From Robinsoniella sp. (GTDB lineage: Bacteria; Bacillota; Clostridia; Lachnospirales; Lachnospiraceae): a DNA stretch of 64,000 nucleotides. Under the pieces are notes generated by a model. The model had not been told where the DNA came from. It did not search any database and was given only the letters and a program-made list of their open reading frames with translations. A program made the translations under genes and the position numbers. Below are positions 9,125 through 18,170 of this stretch, piece after piece (within the stretch, counting starts at the first letter, position 1; each line of letters starts with the position of its first letter). The stretch is taken from positions 414,952-478,951 of the forward strand of contig JAMPFB010000001.1 of NCBI GenBank assembly GCA_023664735.1, given 5' to 3'.

Positions 9125-10339
9125 ATGAAAAACAAAAGTGTAAAAATTGCAGCATGTGTGTTAGTGACGACAGTGGCAATTTCAAATACGACTTTGAGCA
9201 TACAGGCAACAGGACTTCCGGCAGCAGGAGCTGCAGTGGTTTTAAATGAAGGCAGCACAGTGGAAGAGGTTGAAAAGGAAGTAGCAGCAAAAGAAGCAGA
9301 GCATGAACAGGCTTTAGAATATGTAGAGTTATCTGTTGGCGCAACAGCAAGCGCAAAGGATGTTGTGGCTGGCGACGTAAGCGCTATCGTGGCAGCGGAG
9401 GCAGAGGAGGATTACTCCAATCTGGTAATCGCTCAGGTAAATGATTATGTAAATGTCAGAAGCGAAGCAAGCGAAGAAAGTGAAATTGTTGGAAAGTTGT
9501 ATAATGAATCCGTAGGAAATTTTGTTTCCGAAGCGGAAGGTGGCTGGTACTTAATTGAATCCGGCAACGTAAAGGGATATGTAAAGGCTGAATACGTAGT
9601 GACCGGTGATGAGGCAGTAGAGCTTGCAGGAAAAGTAGGCAAGAGAATGGCTACCGTAAATACCACTACTTTATTTGTCAGAGAAGAGGCTACAACCGAA
9701 TCAAGCGTTATTGGAATGGTTCCCATTGAAGATGAATTGATTGTAACAGAAGAAGGTGCAATGGACGGCTGGGTAAAAGTATCCGTAGAAGAAGGCGATG
9801 GCTATGTATCCAACGAATTTGTAACACTTTCCACTGAATTTGTAAAGGCAGAGTCCAAAGCAGAAGAGGAAGCAAGATTAGCAAAAGAAGAAGAAGCAAG
9901 AGAAAGAGCAAATGCAGCAGCAGCCAAAAAAGAAGGTTCTTCTTCCAAGTCATCCAAGAAGAGCTCTGGCGGCGGTGCAGCAGTAGGCGGAAGCGGAAGA
10001 GGTTCTGCAGTAGCAAACTTTGCTTGCCAGTTTGTAGGCAACCCATATGTATATGGTGGTTCCAGTTTAACAAACGGAACGGACTGCTCAGGCTTTGTTA
10101 TGAGTGTATATGCAAACTTTGGCGTTGGCCTTCCACATTCCTCAGGCGCTCTTAGAGGCGTAGGGGCAGATGTAGGCGGTCTTGCCAATGCACAGCCGGG
10201 AGATATCGTATGCTACTCAGGACACGTAGGCATCTATATTGGTGGCGGCAATATCGTACATGCCAGCACAGCGGCAACAGGCATTAAGATTTCCAATGCA
10301 TCTTATAAGCCGGTATTGTCTGTAAGACGTATTTTCTAA
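9125..10339 (+). CDS. Secreted SH3b-NlpC/P60 peptidoglycan hydrolase
   Basis: Start ATG 9125 is chosen for the strong site GGAGGA just upstream; an in-frame ATG at 9092 has no ribosome site. The 404-residue protein has a signal peptide (1 to about 27), two bacterial SH3 domains (about 100-165 and 175-240; motifs VNVRSEA and LFVREEA), an acidic helical and Ser/Gly-rich linker (about 240-300), and a C-terminal NlpC/P60 domain. The catalytic set is visible: Cys321 in TDCSGF, His367 in GHVGIY and His379 in VHAST. Such enzymes are gamma-D-glutamyl-diamino acid endopeptidases that trim cell-wall stem peptides during growth or separation. It is a single-gene unit with its own promoter, a WalR-like box and a terminator. 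Confidence 0.92.
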   Translation: MKNKSVKIAACVLVTTVAISNTTLSIQATGLPAAGAAVVLNEGSTVEEVEKEVAAKEAEHEQALEYVELSVGATASAKDVVAGDVSAIVAAEAEEDYSNLVIAQVNDYVNVRSEASEESEIVGKLYNESVGNFVSEAEGGWYLIESGNVKGYVKAEYVVTGDEAVELAGKVGKRMATVNTTTLFVREEATTESSVIGMVPIEDELIVTEEGAMDGWVKVSVEEGDGYVSNEFVTLSTEFVKAESKAEEEARLAKEEEARERANAAAAKKEGSSSKSSKKSSGGGAAVGGSGRGSAVANFACQFVGNPYVYGGSSLTNGTDCSGFVMSVYANFGVGLPHSSGALRGVGADVGGLANAQPGDIVCYSGHVGIYIGGGNIVHASTAATGIKISNASYKPVLSVRRIF

Positions 10340-10367
10340 TAATAAATCGAGAGCTTATACAAAATGA

Positions 10368-10408
10368 TTAGGGCATCTTCCTTAGTGTGGGAGATGTCCT
10401 TTTTTTAA
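10368..10408 (+). terminator. Rho-independent terminator after the NlpC/P60 gene
   Basis: The stem GGGCATCTTCC pairs with GGGAGATGTCC (one G-U allowed) and is followed by seven T. Confidence 0.8.
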
Positions 10409-10529
10409 GCAATTCTAAACAAAAAAAATAAAAAGACACCGACAAAAATACCCCTTTTTCGTCAACATGCACAAAAAATGTCGGGAACTCCATAAAAAGA
10501 GAGAAAAAAGCTGTCGATATGTCGAAAAG

Positions 10530-10600
10530 TTATCCACAATCGAAAACACCACTTTTAGGGGCTTGCATACTTATACACGAAGTTATACACATTATCCACA
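10530..10600 (+). other. Cluster of four DnaA boxes
   Basis: Two perfect TTATCCACA boxes (10530-10538, 10592-10600) and two near-consensus boxes, TTATACACG (10571-10579) and TTATACACA (10583-10591), all on the plus strand within 71 bp; the last two abut. AT-rich DNA follows. There is no dnaA, dnaN or gidA nearby, so this is more likely a DnaA-binding cluster controlling replication timing or hpf than the main oriC. Confidence 0.7.
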
Positions 10601-10751
10601 AAAAAATAGGGTAAAAATAAGTAGATTTTATGGTAACTTTGTGAACGAATGTTTTGTACACAAATTATAAATTTTACTTTTCAGGAAAAAAAGTCGAAAA
10701 AACTATTGACTTTTTTAATGTGAAAAAATAACTGACAATTGTATAAAATTA

Positions 10752-10780
10752 TTGGAAAACTTACCAAATTATGCTATAAT
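10752..10780 (+). promoter_or_regulatory. Sigma-A promoter of hpf
   Basis: TTGGAA at 10752-10757, a 17-bp spacer, and a perfect TATAAT at 10775-10780, 34 bp upstream of the hpf start. Confidence 0.7.
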
Positions 10781-10813
10781 GGACATACTTTATAACAGAA
10801 AGGGATGGGCAAC

Positions 10814-11341
10814 ATGAAATTTATAATTTTAGGCAAGAATATTGATGTTACCGAAGGACTTAGAAGTGCAGTGGAGGATAAGATTGGGAAACTGGAAAAG
10901 TACTTTACTCCCGAAACAGAAGTACATGTAACCCTAAGTGTGGAAAAGGACAGACAAAAAATTGAAGTGACCATACCTGTAAAGGGAAATATCATCCGTT
11001 CCGAGCAGGTAAGTAATGATATGTATGTATCCATTGACTTAGTAGAGGAGATTATTGAAAGGCAGCTTAAAAAATATAAAAAGAAGCTGGTAGACCACAA
11101 GCAGAGCAACAGCTTTTTTAAGCAGGACTTTATTGAAAAGGATTATATGGATGAAGAGGAAATTAAGATTATCCGTACCAAACGGTTTGATATTAAGCCT
11201 ATGTATCCGGAAGATGCCTGCATTCAAATGGAATTGTTGGGACACAATTTCTTCGTATTCAACAATGCAGAGACCGATCAGGTAAATGTAGTATACAAGA
11301 GAAAAGGAAATACTTACGGTCTGATAGAACCGGAATATTAA
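10814..11341 (+). CDS. hpf: Long-form ribosome hibernation-promoting factor
   Basis: A 175-residue protein. I start it at ATG 10814 (MKFIILGKNIDVT), which matches the family N-terminus; ATG 10805 is in frame but too close to its ribosome site. Residues about 1-95 are the ribosome-binding HPF/YfiA domain, then a charged linker. A C-terminal dimerisation domain (about 120-175; RTKRFDIKPM, NAETDQVNVVY) marks the long form, which pairs 70S ribosomes into inactive 100S dimers in stationary phase or stress. In many firmicutes hpf sits next to secA and prfB; here those genes lie about 18 kb further on. A DnaA-box cluster lies upstream and a terminator follows. Confidence 0.93.
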   Translation: MKFIILGKNIDVTEGLRSAVEDKIGKLEKYFTPETEVHVTLSVEKDRQKIEVTIPVKGNIIRSEQVSNDMYVSIDLVEEIIERQLKKYKKKLVDHKQSNSFFKQDFIEKDYMDEEEIKIIRTKRFDIKPMYPEDACIQMELLGHNFFVFNNAETDQVNVVYKRKGNTYGLIEPEY

Positions 11342-11353
11342 AATAGCAGGACA

Positions 11354-11390
11354 AGGCCTGAGAACGAATTGTTTCTCAGGTCTTTTTTTC
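11354..11390 (+). terminator. Rho-independent terminator after hpf
   Basis: The stem CCTGAGAA pairs with TTCTCAGG and is followed by a run of seven T. Confidence 0.85.
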
Positions 11391-11440
11391 ATGGCTAGGT
11401 TCATATATATAGGAGAAGAAAAATAAGGCAGCCTATATCT

Positions 11441-12556
11441 ATGAAAAAGTTAAAGAAAGGAATTTATATTGAAATCATACTTTTTTTAACGGCACTTTTT
11501 GTCATAAAGGGAGTCGAAGGAATAAAAAGCAGAACGGTAGCTGTTTCCGGTGTCAGCAATGAAACAGATGAAGAAAAGCAGGATAAGGATTTTGTAAAAT
11601 GGGTGGATTTTAATGTAACTAATGAAGCGTTGAGGGTGGCATATGAATGGGATGTTTCTACCTATGGGGAAAAGGTGCACATAAACTGGATCGACCTGTT
11701 GGCATATACGGCAGCTAAAACAGGGGGAGATTGGAAAAAAGGCTCCACCAAGGAAATGGATCAGTTTGCAAAAAAGCTGGTAGACAAAGAAATAACACTG
11801 GAAGAAGCCGTAAAAGATATGAAATATTTTTCTTATTATAAAGAGGTGTATGAGGCAGTTTTAGGAGGGATGGTAGGTACTTATCAAATTCAGGTTCCAG
11901 ATGGGGAAGAAAGCGGAGAGGAGCAGGAAGCAGTTTCGGAAAACAGCAAAAAACCACAAAAAAAGAAATGGGAGGAAAAGTATGGATTAAAAGCATTTCT
12001 TCCTATTGCAAAAAATTTTCCTTATTCCGATTATGATGATTTTGGTTCTTCTAGAAGTTATGGATATAAAAGACCCCATTTGGGGCATGATATGATGGGG
12101 CAGATAGGAACCCCGATTATTGCAGTGGAATCCGGATATGTGGAGGCTCTTGGCTGGAATCAGTACGGTGGATGGCGTATCGGTATAAGAAGCTTTGATA
12201 AAAAACGTTATTATTATTATGCACATTTAAGACAAAATTTCCCTTATTGCAAAAGCCTAAAGGAAGGAAGTATCGTAACGGCAGGAGACGTAATTGGCTA
12301 TATGGGGCATACGGGCTATAGCAAAACGGAAAATGTAAATAATATTGAAACAGTGCATCTGCATTTTGGCATGGAAATTATATTTGATGAGTCCCAAAAG
12401 GATGGCGATAATGAAATATGGATTAGCTGTTATGAATTGACAAAATTTCTTTACCAGAACAGATCGGAGACGGTAAAGGATCAGGAGACAAAGGAGTGGT
12501 ATCGGGTGAATGAAATGGTGGATCCGGTTGTGGAGGAGTATAAGAAAAAAGAGTGA
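11441..12556 (+). CDS. Membrane-anchored M23 (LytM-type) metallopeptidase
   Basis: A 371-residue protein with one N-terminal membrane segment (about 8-24, IEIILFLTALFVIKG), an extracellular stretch (about 25-190) rich in Lys/Glu, and a C-terminal M23 domain (about 195-330). The zinc residues look intact: HLGHDMMG provides His and Asp, and HLHFG gives the last metal His. M23 enzymes cut peptide cross-links of peptidoglycan, so this is probably a wall-remodelling endopeptidase facing outward. The start has only a weak ribosome site. A sporulation role (SpoIIQ-like) is possible but not supported by context. H1 hairpin copy B begins 15 bp after the stop. Confidence 0.85.
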   Translation: MKKLKKGIYIEIILFLTALFVIKGVEGIKSRTVAVSGVSNETDEEKQDKDFVKWVDFNVTNEALRVAYEWDVSTYGEKVHINWIDLLAYTAAKTGGDWKKGSTKEMDQFAKKLVDKEITLEEAVKDMKYFSYYKEVYEAVLGGMVGTYQIQVPDGEESGEEQEAVSENSKKPQKKKWEEKYGLKAFLPIAKNFPYSDYDDFGSSRSYGYKRPHLGHDMMGQIGTPIIAVESGYVEALGWNQYGGWRIGIRSFDKKRYYYYAHLRQNFPYCKSLKEGSIVTAGDVIGYMGHTGYSKTENVNNIETVHLHFGMEIIFDESQKDGDNEIWISCYELTKFLYQNRSETVKDQETKEWYRVNEMVDPVVEEYKKKE

Positions 12557-12571
12557 GGTGGTGGTAGAAGG

Positions 12572-12803
12572 GACGCAGCAGAGGGATGGGGATGGTTGGC
12601 GGCGGTGTTTTGGAGGGCGGTTTTCCTAAACAGGCTGGGGAAGGTGTTGGCAGCGGACGGGGCGGTCTATAGCGCCGTCCGTGGCGCAATAGACCTAAAA
12701 TTGCCGTCCATGGCAATTTTCCCCTAGGTTTTGGAGCAGCCTGTTAAGGAAAACCGCCCTCCAAAACAATGCCGCCAACCATCCCCATCCCTCTGCTGCT
12801 GTC
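12572..12803. repeat. Hairpin H1, copy B
   Basis: An inverted repeat of about 65 bp per arm (12572-12638 with 12737-12803) with the shared centre (GCGCCGTCCGTGGCGC and GCCGTCCATGGC). It is the most diverged copy: the outer arms read GGGGATGGTTGGC and the partner GCCAACCATCCCC, so both strands changed together. The other 12.8-13.0 kb DNA shows only a trace of the H2 tail (CTCCCACGTCC near 12955), so this composite is partly decayed. Confidence 0.85.
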
Positions 12804-13032
12804 TACGGCTACCACTACAGCTCAGAGTGGCGAAGGATGGAAGTTAGTAAGATATTAACGCTATGCTGATTGAAGGGAACAGAGGTAACAGAAAAAAGTA
12901 TAACTAAACCATGAAAAATTTCCCTTCTTTCATTTCCTTCTCATAAGCACCAACTCCCACGTCCCCCTCTATCCATCCACCCCCGCCCCGCCCTCACCCT
13001 ATGCCAAAAGTAAATTTTTCCCACAACACCCA

Positions 13033-13061
13033 TTGCAAAAAAAATGCCCCTATGTTAAAAT
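13033..13061 (+). promoter_or_regulatory. Promoter of the butyrate operon
   Basis: TTGCAA at 13033-13038, a 17-bp spacer, and TAAAAT at 13056-13061, 110 bp before the thl start. CATTGC/GCAATG repeats surround it (about 13031, 13073, 13095) and could be an operator or leader fold; I could not match them to a known regulator such as Rex. Confidence 0.6.
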
Positions 13062-13170
13062 AAAAACAGTGGGCAATGACAAAAAAATAACAATCATTGC
13101 AAAGCCCCAAAATACGGGTTTTTGTAACTGAAATCGTTGCAGATCGAAACAAAAATGGAGGAAAGAAAAA

Positions 13171-14358
13171 ATGGCAAAAAAAGTAGTTTTAGCAGGCGCT
13201 TGCCGTACCGCAATCGGAACCATGGGCGGAACCTTAAGCACCACACCGGCAGTTGACCTTGGCGCAATCGTGATTAAGGAAGCTTTGAACAGAGCAGGCG
13301 TTGCACCGGAAGCAGTTGATCAGGTATATATGGGATGCGTTATTCAGGCTGGACTTGGACAGAACGTAGCTCGTCAGTCAAGTATTAAGGCAGGGTTACC
13401 TATTGAAGTACCTGCAGTTACCATTAACGTGGTATGCGGTTCCGGTTTGAACTGTGTGAACATGGCTGCGCAGATGGTTGCATCAGGAGATGCAGATATC
13501 GTAGTGGCAGGCGGTATGGAAAACATGTCCATGGCTCCATACGCATTGAAACAGGCTCGTTTTGGTTACAGAATGAACAACAATACGTTAGTGGATACTA
13601 TGGTAAACGATGCTCTTTGGGATGCATTCAATGATTACCATATGATTCAGACTGCTGACAATATCTGCGAAGATGAAAGATGGAAGCTTACACGTGAGGA
13701 ATTGGACGAGTTTGCAGTAAAGAGCCAGACAAAGGCAGTAGCAGCACAGGAATCCGGTGCATTTGACAAAGAAATCGTGCCGGTACAGGTAAAGAAGAAA
13801 AAAGAAGTCATCGAATTTAAGAAGGATGAAGGACCACGTCCGGGAACATCCATGGAAGGGCTTGCAAAGTTACGTCCAATCAATCCAAATGGAAAGGTAA
13901 CAGCAGGTAATGCTTCCGGTATCAATGACGGCGCAGCAGCAATCGTTGTCATGAGCGAGGAAAAGGCAAAAGAATTAGGCGTGAAGCCTATGGCTACATG
14001 GATTGCAGGCGCTCTTGGCGGTGTTGACCCGTCCATTATGGGTATCGGTCCGGTTGCTTCTACCAAGAAGGTATTGGCAAAGACAGGTATGAAGATTGAA
14101 GACTTTGACATTATTGAAGCAAATGAAGCTTTTGCTGCTCAGTCCATTGCAGTAGGAAGAGACTTAGGCATTGATGTGGACAAACAATTAAATCCAAATG
14201 GCGGCGCTATTGCATTAGGGCATCCGGTAGGCGCTTCAGGCTGCCGTATCTTAGTTACCCTGCTTCATGAAATGGAAGCAAGGGATGCAAAGAAGGGTCT
14301 TGCAACTCTTTGTATCGGCGGCGGTATGGGCTGCTCTACAATCGTAGAAAGAGATTAA
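13171..14358 (+). CDS. thlA: Acetyl-CoA acetyltransferase (thiolase)
   Basis: A 395-residue thiolase that condenses two acetyl-CoA to acetoacetyl-CoA, the first committed step to butyrate. The nucleophile Cys89 (VVCGSGLNC), His351 ([10 protein letters not shown]) and the second active-site Cys381 (CIGGGMGCS) are all present, and the length is normal. Start ATG 13171 follows AATGGAGGAAAGAAAAA. It is the first gene of thl-crt-hbd-bcd-etfB-etfA, all on the plus strand. The 160-bp gap to crt is larger than the other gaps in the operon. Confidence 0.95.
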   Translation: MAKKVVLAGACRTAIGTMGGTLSTTPAVDLGAIVIKEALNRAGVAPEAVDQVYMGCVIQAGLGQNVARQSSIKAGLPIEVPAVTINVVCGSGLNCVNMAAQMVASGDADIVVAGGMENMSMAPYALKQARFGYRMNNNTLVDTMVNDALWDAFNDYHMIQTADNICEDERWKLTREELDEFAVKSQTKAVAAQESGAFDKEIVPVQVKKKKEVIEFKKDEGPRPGTSMEGLAKLRPINPNGKVTAGNASGINDGAAAIVVMSEEKAKELGVKPMATWIAGALGGVDPSIMGIGPVASTKKVLAKTGMKIEDFDIIEANEAFAAQSIAVGRDLGIDVDKQLNPNGGAIALGHPVGASGCRILVTLLHEMEARDAKKGLATLCIGGGMGCSTIVERD

Positions 14359-14518
14359 GCATAAAAATTCACAATGACTGTCAGGCATATGTCTGGCAGC
14401 CCTTGTGCGTCTATGAGGAAAGTCAAATACCCCGTTCGGACCAAAAGAGGGCATTGACTGACAACAAAGCAGGTAGCCGTTGCTTCCTGTTTATGATAAA
14501 AAAGATAGGAGAAAAATC

Positions 14519-15295
14519 ATGGAATTCATTTTATATGAACAAAAGGGCGCATATGCCATTATAACAATCAATCGTGAAAAAGCATTGAATGCATTAAATT
14601 CTACTGTACTGGAAGAACTGGATAAGACATTGGACGCAGTTAATTTAGACGAAGTAAGATGTTTGATTTTAACAGGTGCAGGAGCGAAATCCTTTGTAGC
14701 AGGCGCTGACATCGGAGAAATGAGCTCCCTGACAAAAGCAGAGGGAGAAGCTTTTGGCAAGAAAGGAAATGATGTGTTCCGCAAACTGGAAACCTTCCCG
14801 ATTCCTGTTATTGCAGCAGTAAACGGCTTTGCATTAGGCGGCGGCTGCGAGATTTCCATGAGCTGTGATATCCGCATCTGCTCTGAAAACGCAGTGTTTG
14901 GACAGCCGGAAGTAGGTCTTGGCATTACACCGGGCTTTGGCGGTACACAGAGACTTGCACGTTTAGTTGGAGCAGGCATGGCAAAGCAGATGATTTACAC
15001 TGCAAGAAATATCAAAGCGGACGAAGCTTACCGGATCGGCCTTGTAAATGCAGTTTATCCACAGGAAGAGCTTATGGCAGCAGCAGAAAAGATGGCAGCA
15101 GGCATTGCAAAGAATGCTCCGATTGCTGTTCGTAATTGCAAGAAGGCAATTAACGAAGGTCTGGATGTGGACATGGATCAGGCAATTGTAATCGAAGAGA
15201 AGCTGTTTGGTGATTGCTTTGAATCTTACGACCAGAAAGAAGGAATGGCAGCTTTCCTTGAAAAAAGAAAAGTGGAAGCTTTCTTAAACAAATAA
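14519..15295 (+). CDS. crt: 3-hydroxybutyryl-CoA dehydratase (crotonase)
   Basis: A 258-residue enoyl-CoA hydratase family enzyme that dehydrates 3-hydroxybutyryl-CoA to crotonyl-CoA. Start ATG 14519 is preceded by AGGAG at 14507-14511; a longer in-frame start at 14480 lacks a site. Crotonase marks are the oxyanion-hole segments AGADIGEM and [13 protein letters not shown], and two catalytic Glu positions within [11 protein letters not shown] and [15 protein letters not shown]. It is second in the butyrate operon. The 160-bp leader before it contains a small hairpin (CTGTCAG, then CTGGCAG, about 14378-14400). Confidence 0.95.
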   Translation: MEFILYEQKGAYAIITINREKALNALNSTVLEELDKTLDAVNLDEVRCLILTGAGAKSFVAGADIGEMSSLTKAEGEAFGKKGNDVFRKLETFPIPVIAAVNGFALGGGCEISMSCDIRICSENAVFGQPEVGLGITPGFGGTQRLARLVGAGMAKQMIYTARNIKADEAYRIGLVNAVYPQEELMAAAEKMAAGIAKNAPIAVRNCKKAINEGLDVDMDQAIVIEEKLFGDCFESYDQKEGMAAFLEKRKVEAFLNK

Positions 15296-15318
15296 AATAT
15301 ATTTTAGGAGGAACAAAC

Positions 15319-16158
15319 ATGAAAGTAGGTATTATTGGTGCCGGCACAATGGGTTCCGGTATCGCACAGGCTTTTGCCCAGACAGAAGGTTATGAAGTGT
15401 ACCTTTGCGACATCAACGAAGAATTTGCTGCAAACGGCAAGAACAAAATTGCAAAAGGCTTTGAGAAGCGCATTGCAAAGGGAAAAATGGATCAGGCAGC
15501 AGCAGATGCCATTCTTGCCAAGATTACAACAGGCGTGAAGACCATCTGTACAGATTGTGATTTAGTAGTAGAAGCAGCATTAGAGGTAATGGATATTAAG
15601 AAACAGACATTTAAAGAGTTACAGGATATTTGTAAGCCGGAATGTATCTTTGCTACCAATACATCTTCTCTTTCCATTACAGAAATCGGCGCAGGACTTG
15701 ACAGACCGGTAATCGGTATGCACTTCTTTAACCCGGCTCCTGTTATGAAGCTTGTAGAAGTAATCGCAGGACTTAATACACCGGCAGATGTTGTAGAAAA
15801 AATCAAAACGATTTCTGAAGAAATCGGAAAGACTCCTGTGCAGGTAGAAGAAGCAGCAGGCTTTGTAGTAAACAGAATCTTAATTCCAATGATTAACGAA
15901 GCAATCGGTATTTATGCAGACGGTGTTGCAAGCGTGGAAGGCATTGATGCAGCTATGAAGCTTGGAGCAAACCATCCGATGGGACCTTTGGCATTAGGCG
16001 ATTTAGTAGGCCTTGATATTGTACTTGCCATCATGGAAGTATTACAGGCAGAAACAGGCGACACAAAATACCGTCCACATCCACTTCTTAAGAAAATGGT
16101 TCGCGGCGGACAGCTTGGTCAGAAGACAGGCAAAGGCTTCTACGACTATAGCAAATAA
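15319..16158 (+). CDS. hbd: 3-hydroxybutyryl-CoA dehydrogenase
   Basis: A 279-residue NAD(P)-dependent enzyme reducing acetoacetyl-CoA to 3-hydroxybutyryl-CoA. It has an N-terminal Rossmann motif ([17 protein letters not shown]) and a C-terminal dimerisation domain with [15 protein letters not shown]. The catalytic His-Glu pair is represented by [16 protein letters not shown]. Start ATG 15319 follows TTTTAGGAGGAACAAAC, one of the strongest ribosome sites in the operon. It lies 23 bp after crt. Confidence 0.95.
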   Translation: MKVGIIGAGTMGSGIAQAFAQTEGYEVYLCDINEEFAANGKNKIAKGFEKRIAKGKMDQAAADAILAKITTGVKTICTDCDLVVEAALEVMDIKKQTFKELQDICKPECIFATNTSSLSITEIGAGLDRPVIGMHFFNPAPVMKLVEVIAGLNTPADVVEKIKTISEEIGKTPVQVEEAAGFVVNRILIPMINEAIGIYADGVASVEGIDAAMKLGANHPMGPLALGDLVGLDIVLAIMEVLQAETGDTKYRPHPLLKKMVRGGQLGQKTGKGFYDYSK

Positions 16159-16194
16159 AAATAAGCAGTGATAAAAATAATGGAGGAAACAAAA

Positions 16195-17346
16195 ATGGAT
16201 TTTACATTAAGTAAGAAACATGAAATGGCAAGAACTCTTTTCAGAGATTTTGCACAAAACGAAGTAAAACCACTTGCTCAGGATGTTGACGAGACAGAAA
16301 CATTCCCAAGAGAAACCGTTGACAAAATGGCAAAATTAGGATTTTTAGGAATTCCTATTCCAAAGGAATACGGCGGACAGGGCTGTGACCCGTTAACATA
16401 TGCAATGTGCGTGGAAGAGCTTTCCAAGGTATGCGGTACTACAGGCGTTATCGTATCTGCACATACTTCTCTTTGCTGCGATCCTATCCAGACCTATGGT
16501 ACGGAAGAGCAGAAGCAGAAATATTTAGTGCCTCTTGCAAAGGGCGAGAAATTAGGCGCTTTCGGTCTGACAGAGCCGGGTGCCGGTACGGATGCACAGG
16601 GACAGCAGACAAAGGCTGTTTTAGACGGTGACGAATGGGTGTTAAACGGTTCTAAGTGCTTTATTACAAACGGTAAGGAAGCAGATATTTATATTGTAAT
16701 TGCTATTACCGGCATGGTAGAAAAACGTGGCAGAATGACAAAAGAAATCTCCGCATTCATCGTGGAGAAGGGAACACCGGGCTTTACCTTTGGTACAAAG
16801 GAAAAGAAAATGGGTATCCGTGGTTCATCCACATACGAATTGATTTTTACGGATTGCCGTATTCCAAAAGAAAACTTACTTGGTGCAAAGGGCAAGGGCT
16901 TTGGTATTGCAATGCACACATTAGATGGTGGACGTATCGGTATAGCTGCACAGGCATTAGGCTTGGCAGAAGGCGCTTTGGAAACCACCATTGAATACGT
17001 AAAGGAAAGAAAACAGTTTGGAAGAACAATTGGCGCTTTCCAGAATACACAGTTCCAGCTTGCTGACATGGCTACTAAGGTAGAGGCTGCAAAGCTTCTT
17101 GTATATAAGGCAGCTATGGCAAAGGCTACTCAGAAAACTTACAGCGTAGAAGCAGCTCAGGCAAAATTATATGCAGCAGAGGTTGCTATGGAAGTGACAA
17201 CAAAGGCTGTTCAGTTACATGGCGGTTACGGTTATATCAGAGAATATGACGTAGAGCGTATGATGCGTGATGCTAAGATTACAGAAATCTACGAAGGAAC
17301 TTCTGAAGTTCAGCGTATGGTTATTTCTGGAAGCTTATTAAAATAA
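16195..17346 (+). CDS. bcd: Butyryl-CoA dehydrogenase
   Basis: A 383-residue FAD acyl-CoA dehydrogenase reducing crotonyl-CoA to butyryl-CoA. I start it at ATG 16195 (MDFTLSKKHEMAR), with GGAGGA just upstream; the in-frame GTG at 16168 is not preferred. Family motifs are AFGLTEPGAGTDA, GSKCFITNG, MGIRGSSTYELIF, and the C-terminal YEGTSEVQRM that holds the catalytic Glu. With EtfAB, encoded directly downstream, such Bcd enzymes form the electron-bifurcating complex that couples crotonyl-CoA reduction by NADH to ferredoxin reduction. Confidence 0.95.
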   Translation: MDFTLSKKHEMARTLFRDFAQNEVKPLAQDVDETETFPRETVDKMAKLGFLGIPIPKEYGGQGCDPLTYAMCVEELSKVCGTTGVIVSAHTSLCCDPIQTYGTEEQKQKYLVPLAKGEKLGAFGLTEPGAGTDAQGQQTKAVLDGDEWVLNGSKCFITNGKEADIYIVIAITGMVEKRGRMTKEISAFIVEKGTPGFTFGTKEKKMGIRGSSTYELIFTDCRIPKENLLGAKGKGFGIAMHTLDGGRIGIAAQALGLAEGALETTIEYVKERKQFGRTIGAFQNTQFQLADMATKVEAAKLLVYKAAMAKATQKTYSVEAAQAKLYAAEVAMEVTTKAVQLHGGYGYIREYDVERMMRDAKITEIYEGTSEVQRMVISGSLLK

Positions 17347-17361
17347 GGAGGTACGAAAAAC

Positions 17362-18144
17362 GTGAAGATCGTAGTATGTGTAAAACAGGTACCTGATACA
17401 AAGGGTGGAGTAAAATTCAATCCAGACGGTACGTTAGACAGAGGTGCAATGCTTACTATTATGAATCCTGATGATAAAGCAGGCTTAGAAGCAGCACTTA
17501 GATTAAAGGATCAATATGGCGCAGAGGTAACAGTTCTGACAATGGGACTTCCAAAGGCAGAAGATGTGCTTCGTGAAGCTATGGCTATGGGCGCTGACAA
17601 TGGAATTTTAGTAACAGACAGAGTATTGGGAGGAGCTGATACATGGGCAACCTCTACAACACTTGCCGGCGCTATCCGGAATCTGGAGTATGACCTGATT
17701 ATTACAGGACGTCAGGCTATTGATGGCGATACCGCACAGGTAGGTCCACAGATTTCCGAGCATTTGGGAATCCCTGTGATTTCCTATGCACAGGATATCA
17801 AGGTAGAAGGCGACAGCGTTATCGTAGAACGTCAGTATGAAGACAGATACCATGTGGTAAAAGCAAAAATGCCATGCCTTGTAACCGCTCTTGCAGAATT
17901 AAACGAGCCTCGTTACATGACTCCGGGCGGAATTTTTGATTCCCTAGAAAAAGAAATTACAGTTTGGGGAAGAGCAAACCTTGTGGATGTAGATGATTCC
18001 AACTTAGGTCTTGCAGGCTCACCGACTAAGATTGCCAAGGCTTCTGATAAAGTAAGAAAGGGCACCGGCGAAAAGGTAACCCTTGATCCGGAAGAGGCAG
18101 TATCTTACCTGATGAATAAATTAACAGAGAAACATGTTATCTAA
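17362..18144 (+). CDS. etfB: Electron transfer flavoprotein beta subunit
   Basis: A 260-residue EtfB starting at GTG 17362 behind AAGGAGG. Family features are MKIVVCVKQVPDTKGGVKF at the N-terminus and the signature-like segment VGPQISEHLGIPVISYAQDI. In bifurcating EtfAB, this subunit carries the FAD that splits electrons from NADH. The gene is 15 bp after bcd and 26 bp before etfA, consistent with a Bcd-EtfAB complex made in equal amounts. Confidence 0.95.
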   Translation: MKIVVCVKQVPDTKGGVKFNPDGTLDRGAMLTIMNPDDKAGLEAALRLKDQYGAEVTVLTMGLPKAEDVLREAMAMGADNGILVTDRVLGGADTWATSTTLAGAIRNLEYDLIITGRQAIDGDTAQVGPQISEHLGIPVISYAQDIKVEGDSVIVERQYEDRYHVVKAKMPCLVTALAELNEPRYMTPGGIFDSLEKEITVWGRANLVDVDDSNLGLAGSPTKIAKASDKVRKGTGEKVTLDPEEAVSYLMNKLTEKHVI

Positions 18145-18170
18145 TAAATAAAGGAAAAGTGGTGAAAAAA

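Noticed and set aside
9708..10188. Long minus-strand frames opposite the NlpC/P60 gene
   Set aside because: Low-complexity Leu/Ser-rich shadows of the plus-strand linker, without ribosome sites.
10530..10600. Chromosomal oriC
   Set aside because: DnaA boxes are present, but dnaA, dnaN, recF and gyr genes are absent; kept as a DnaA-box cluster only.
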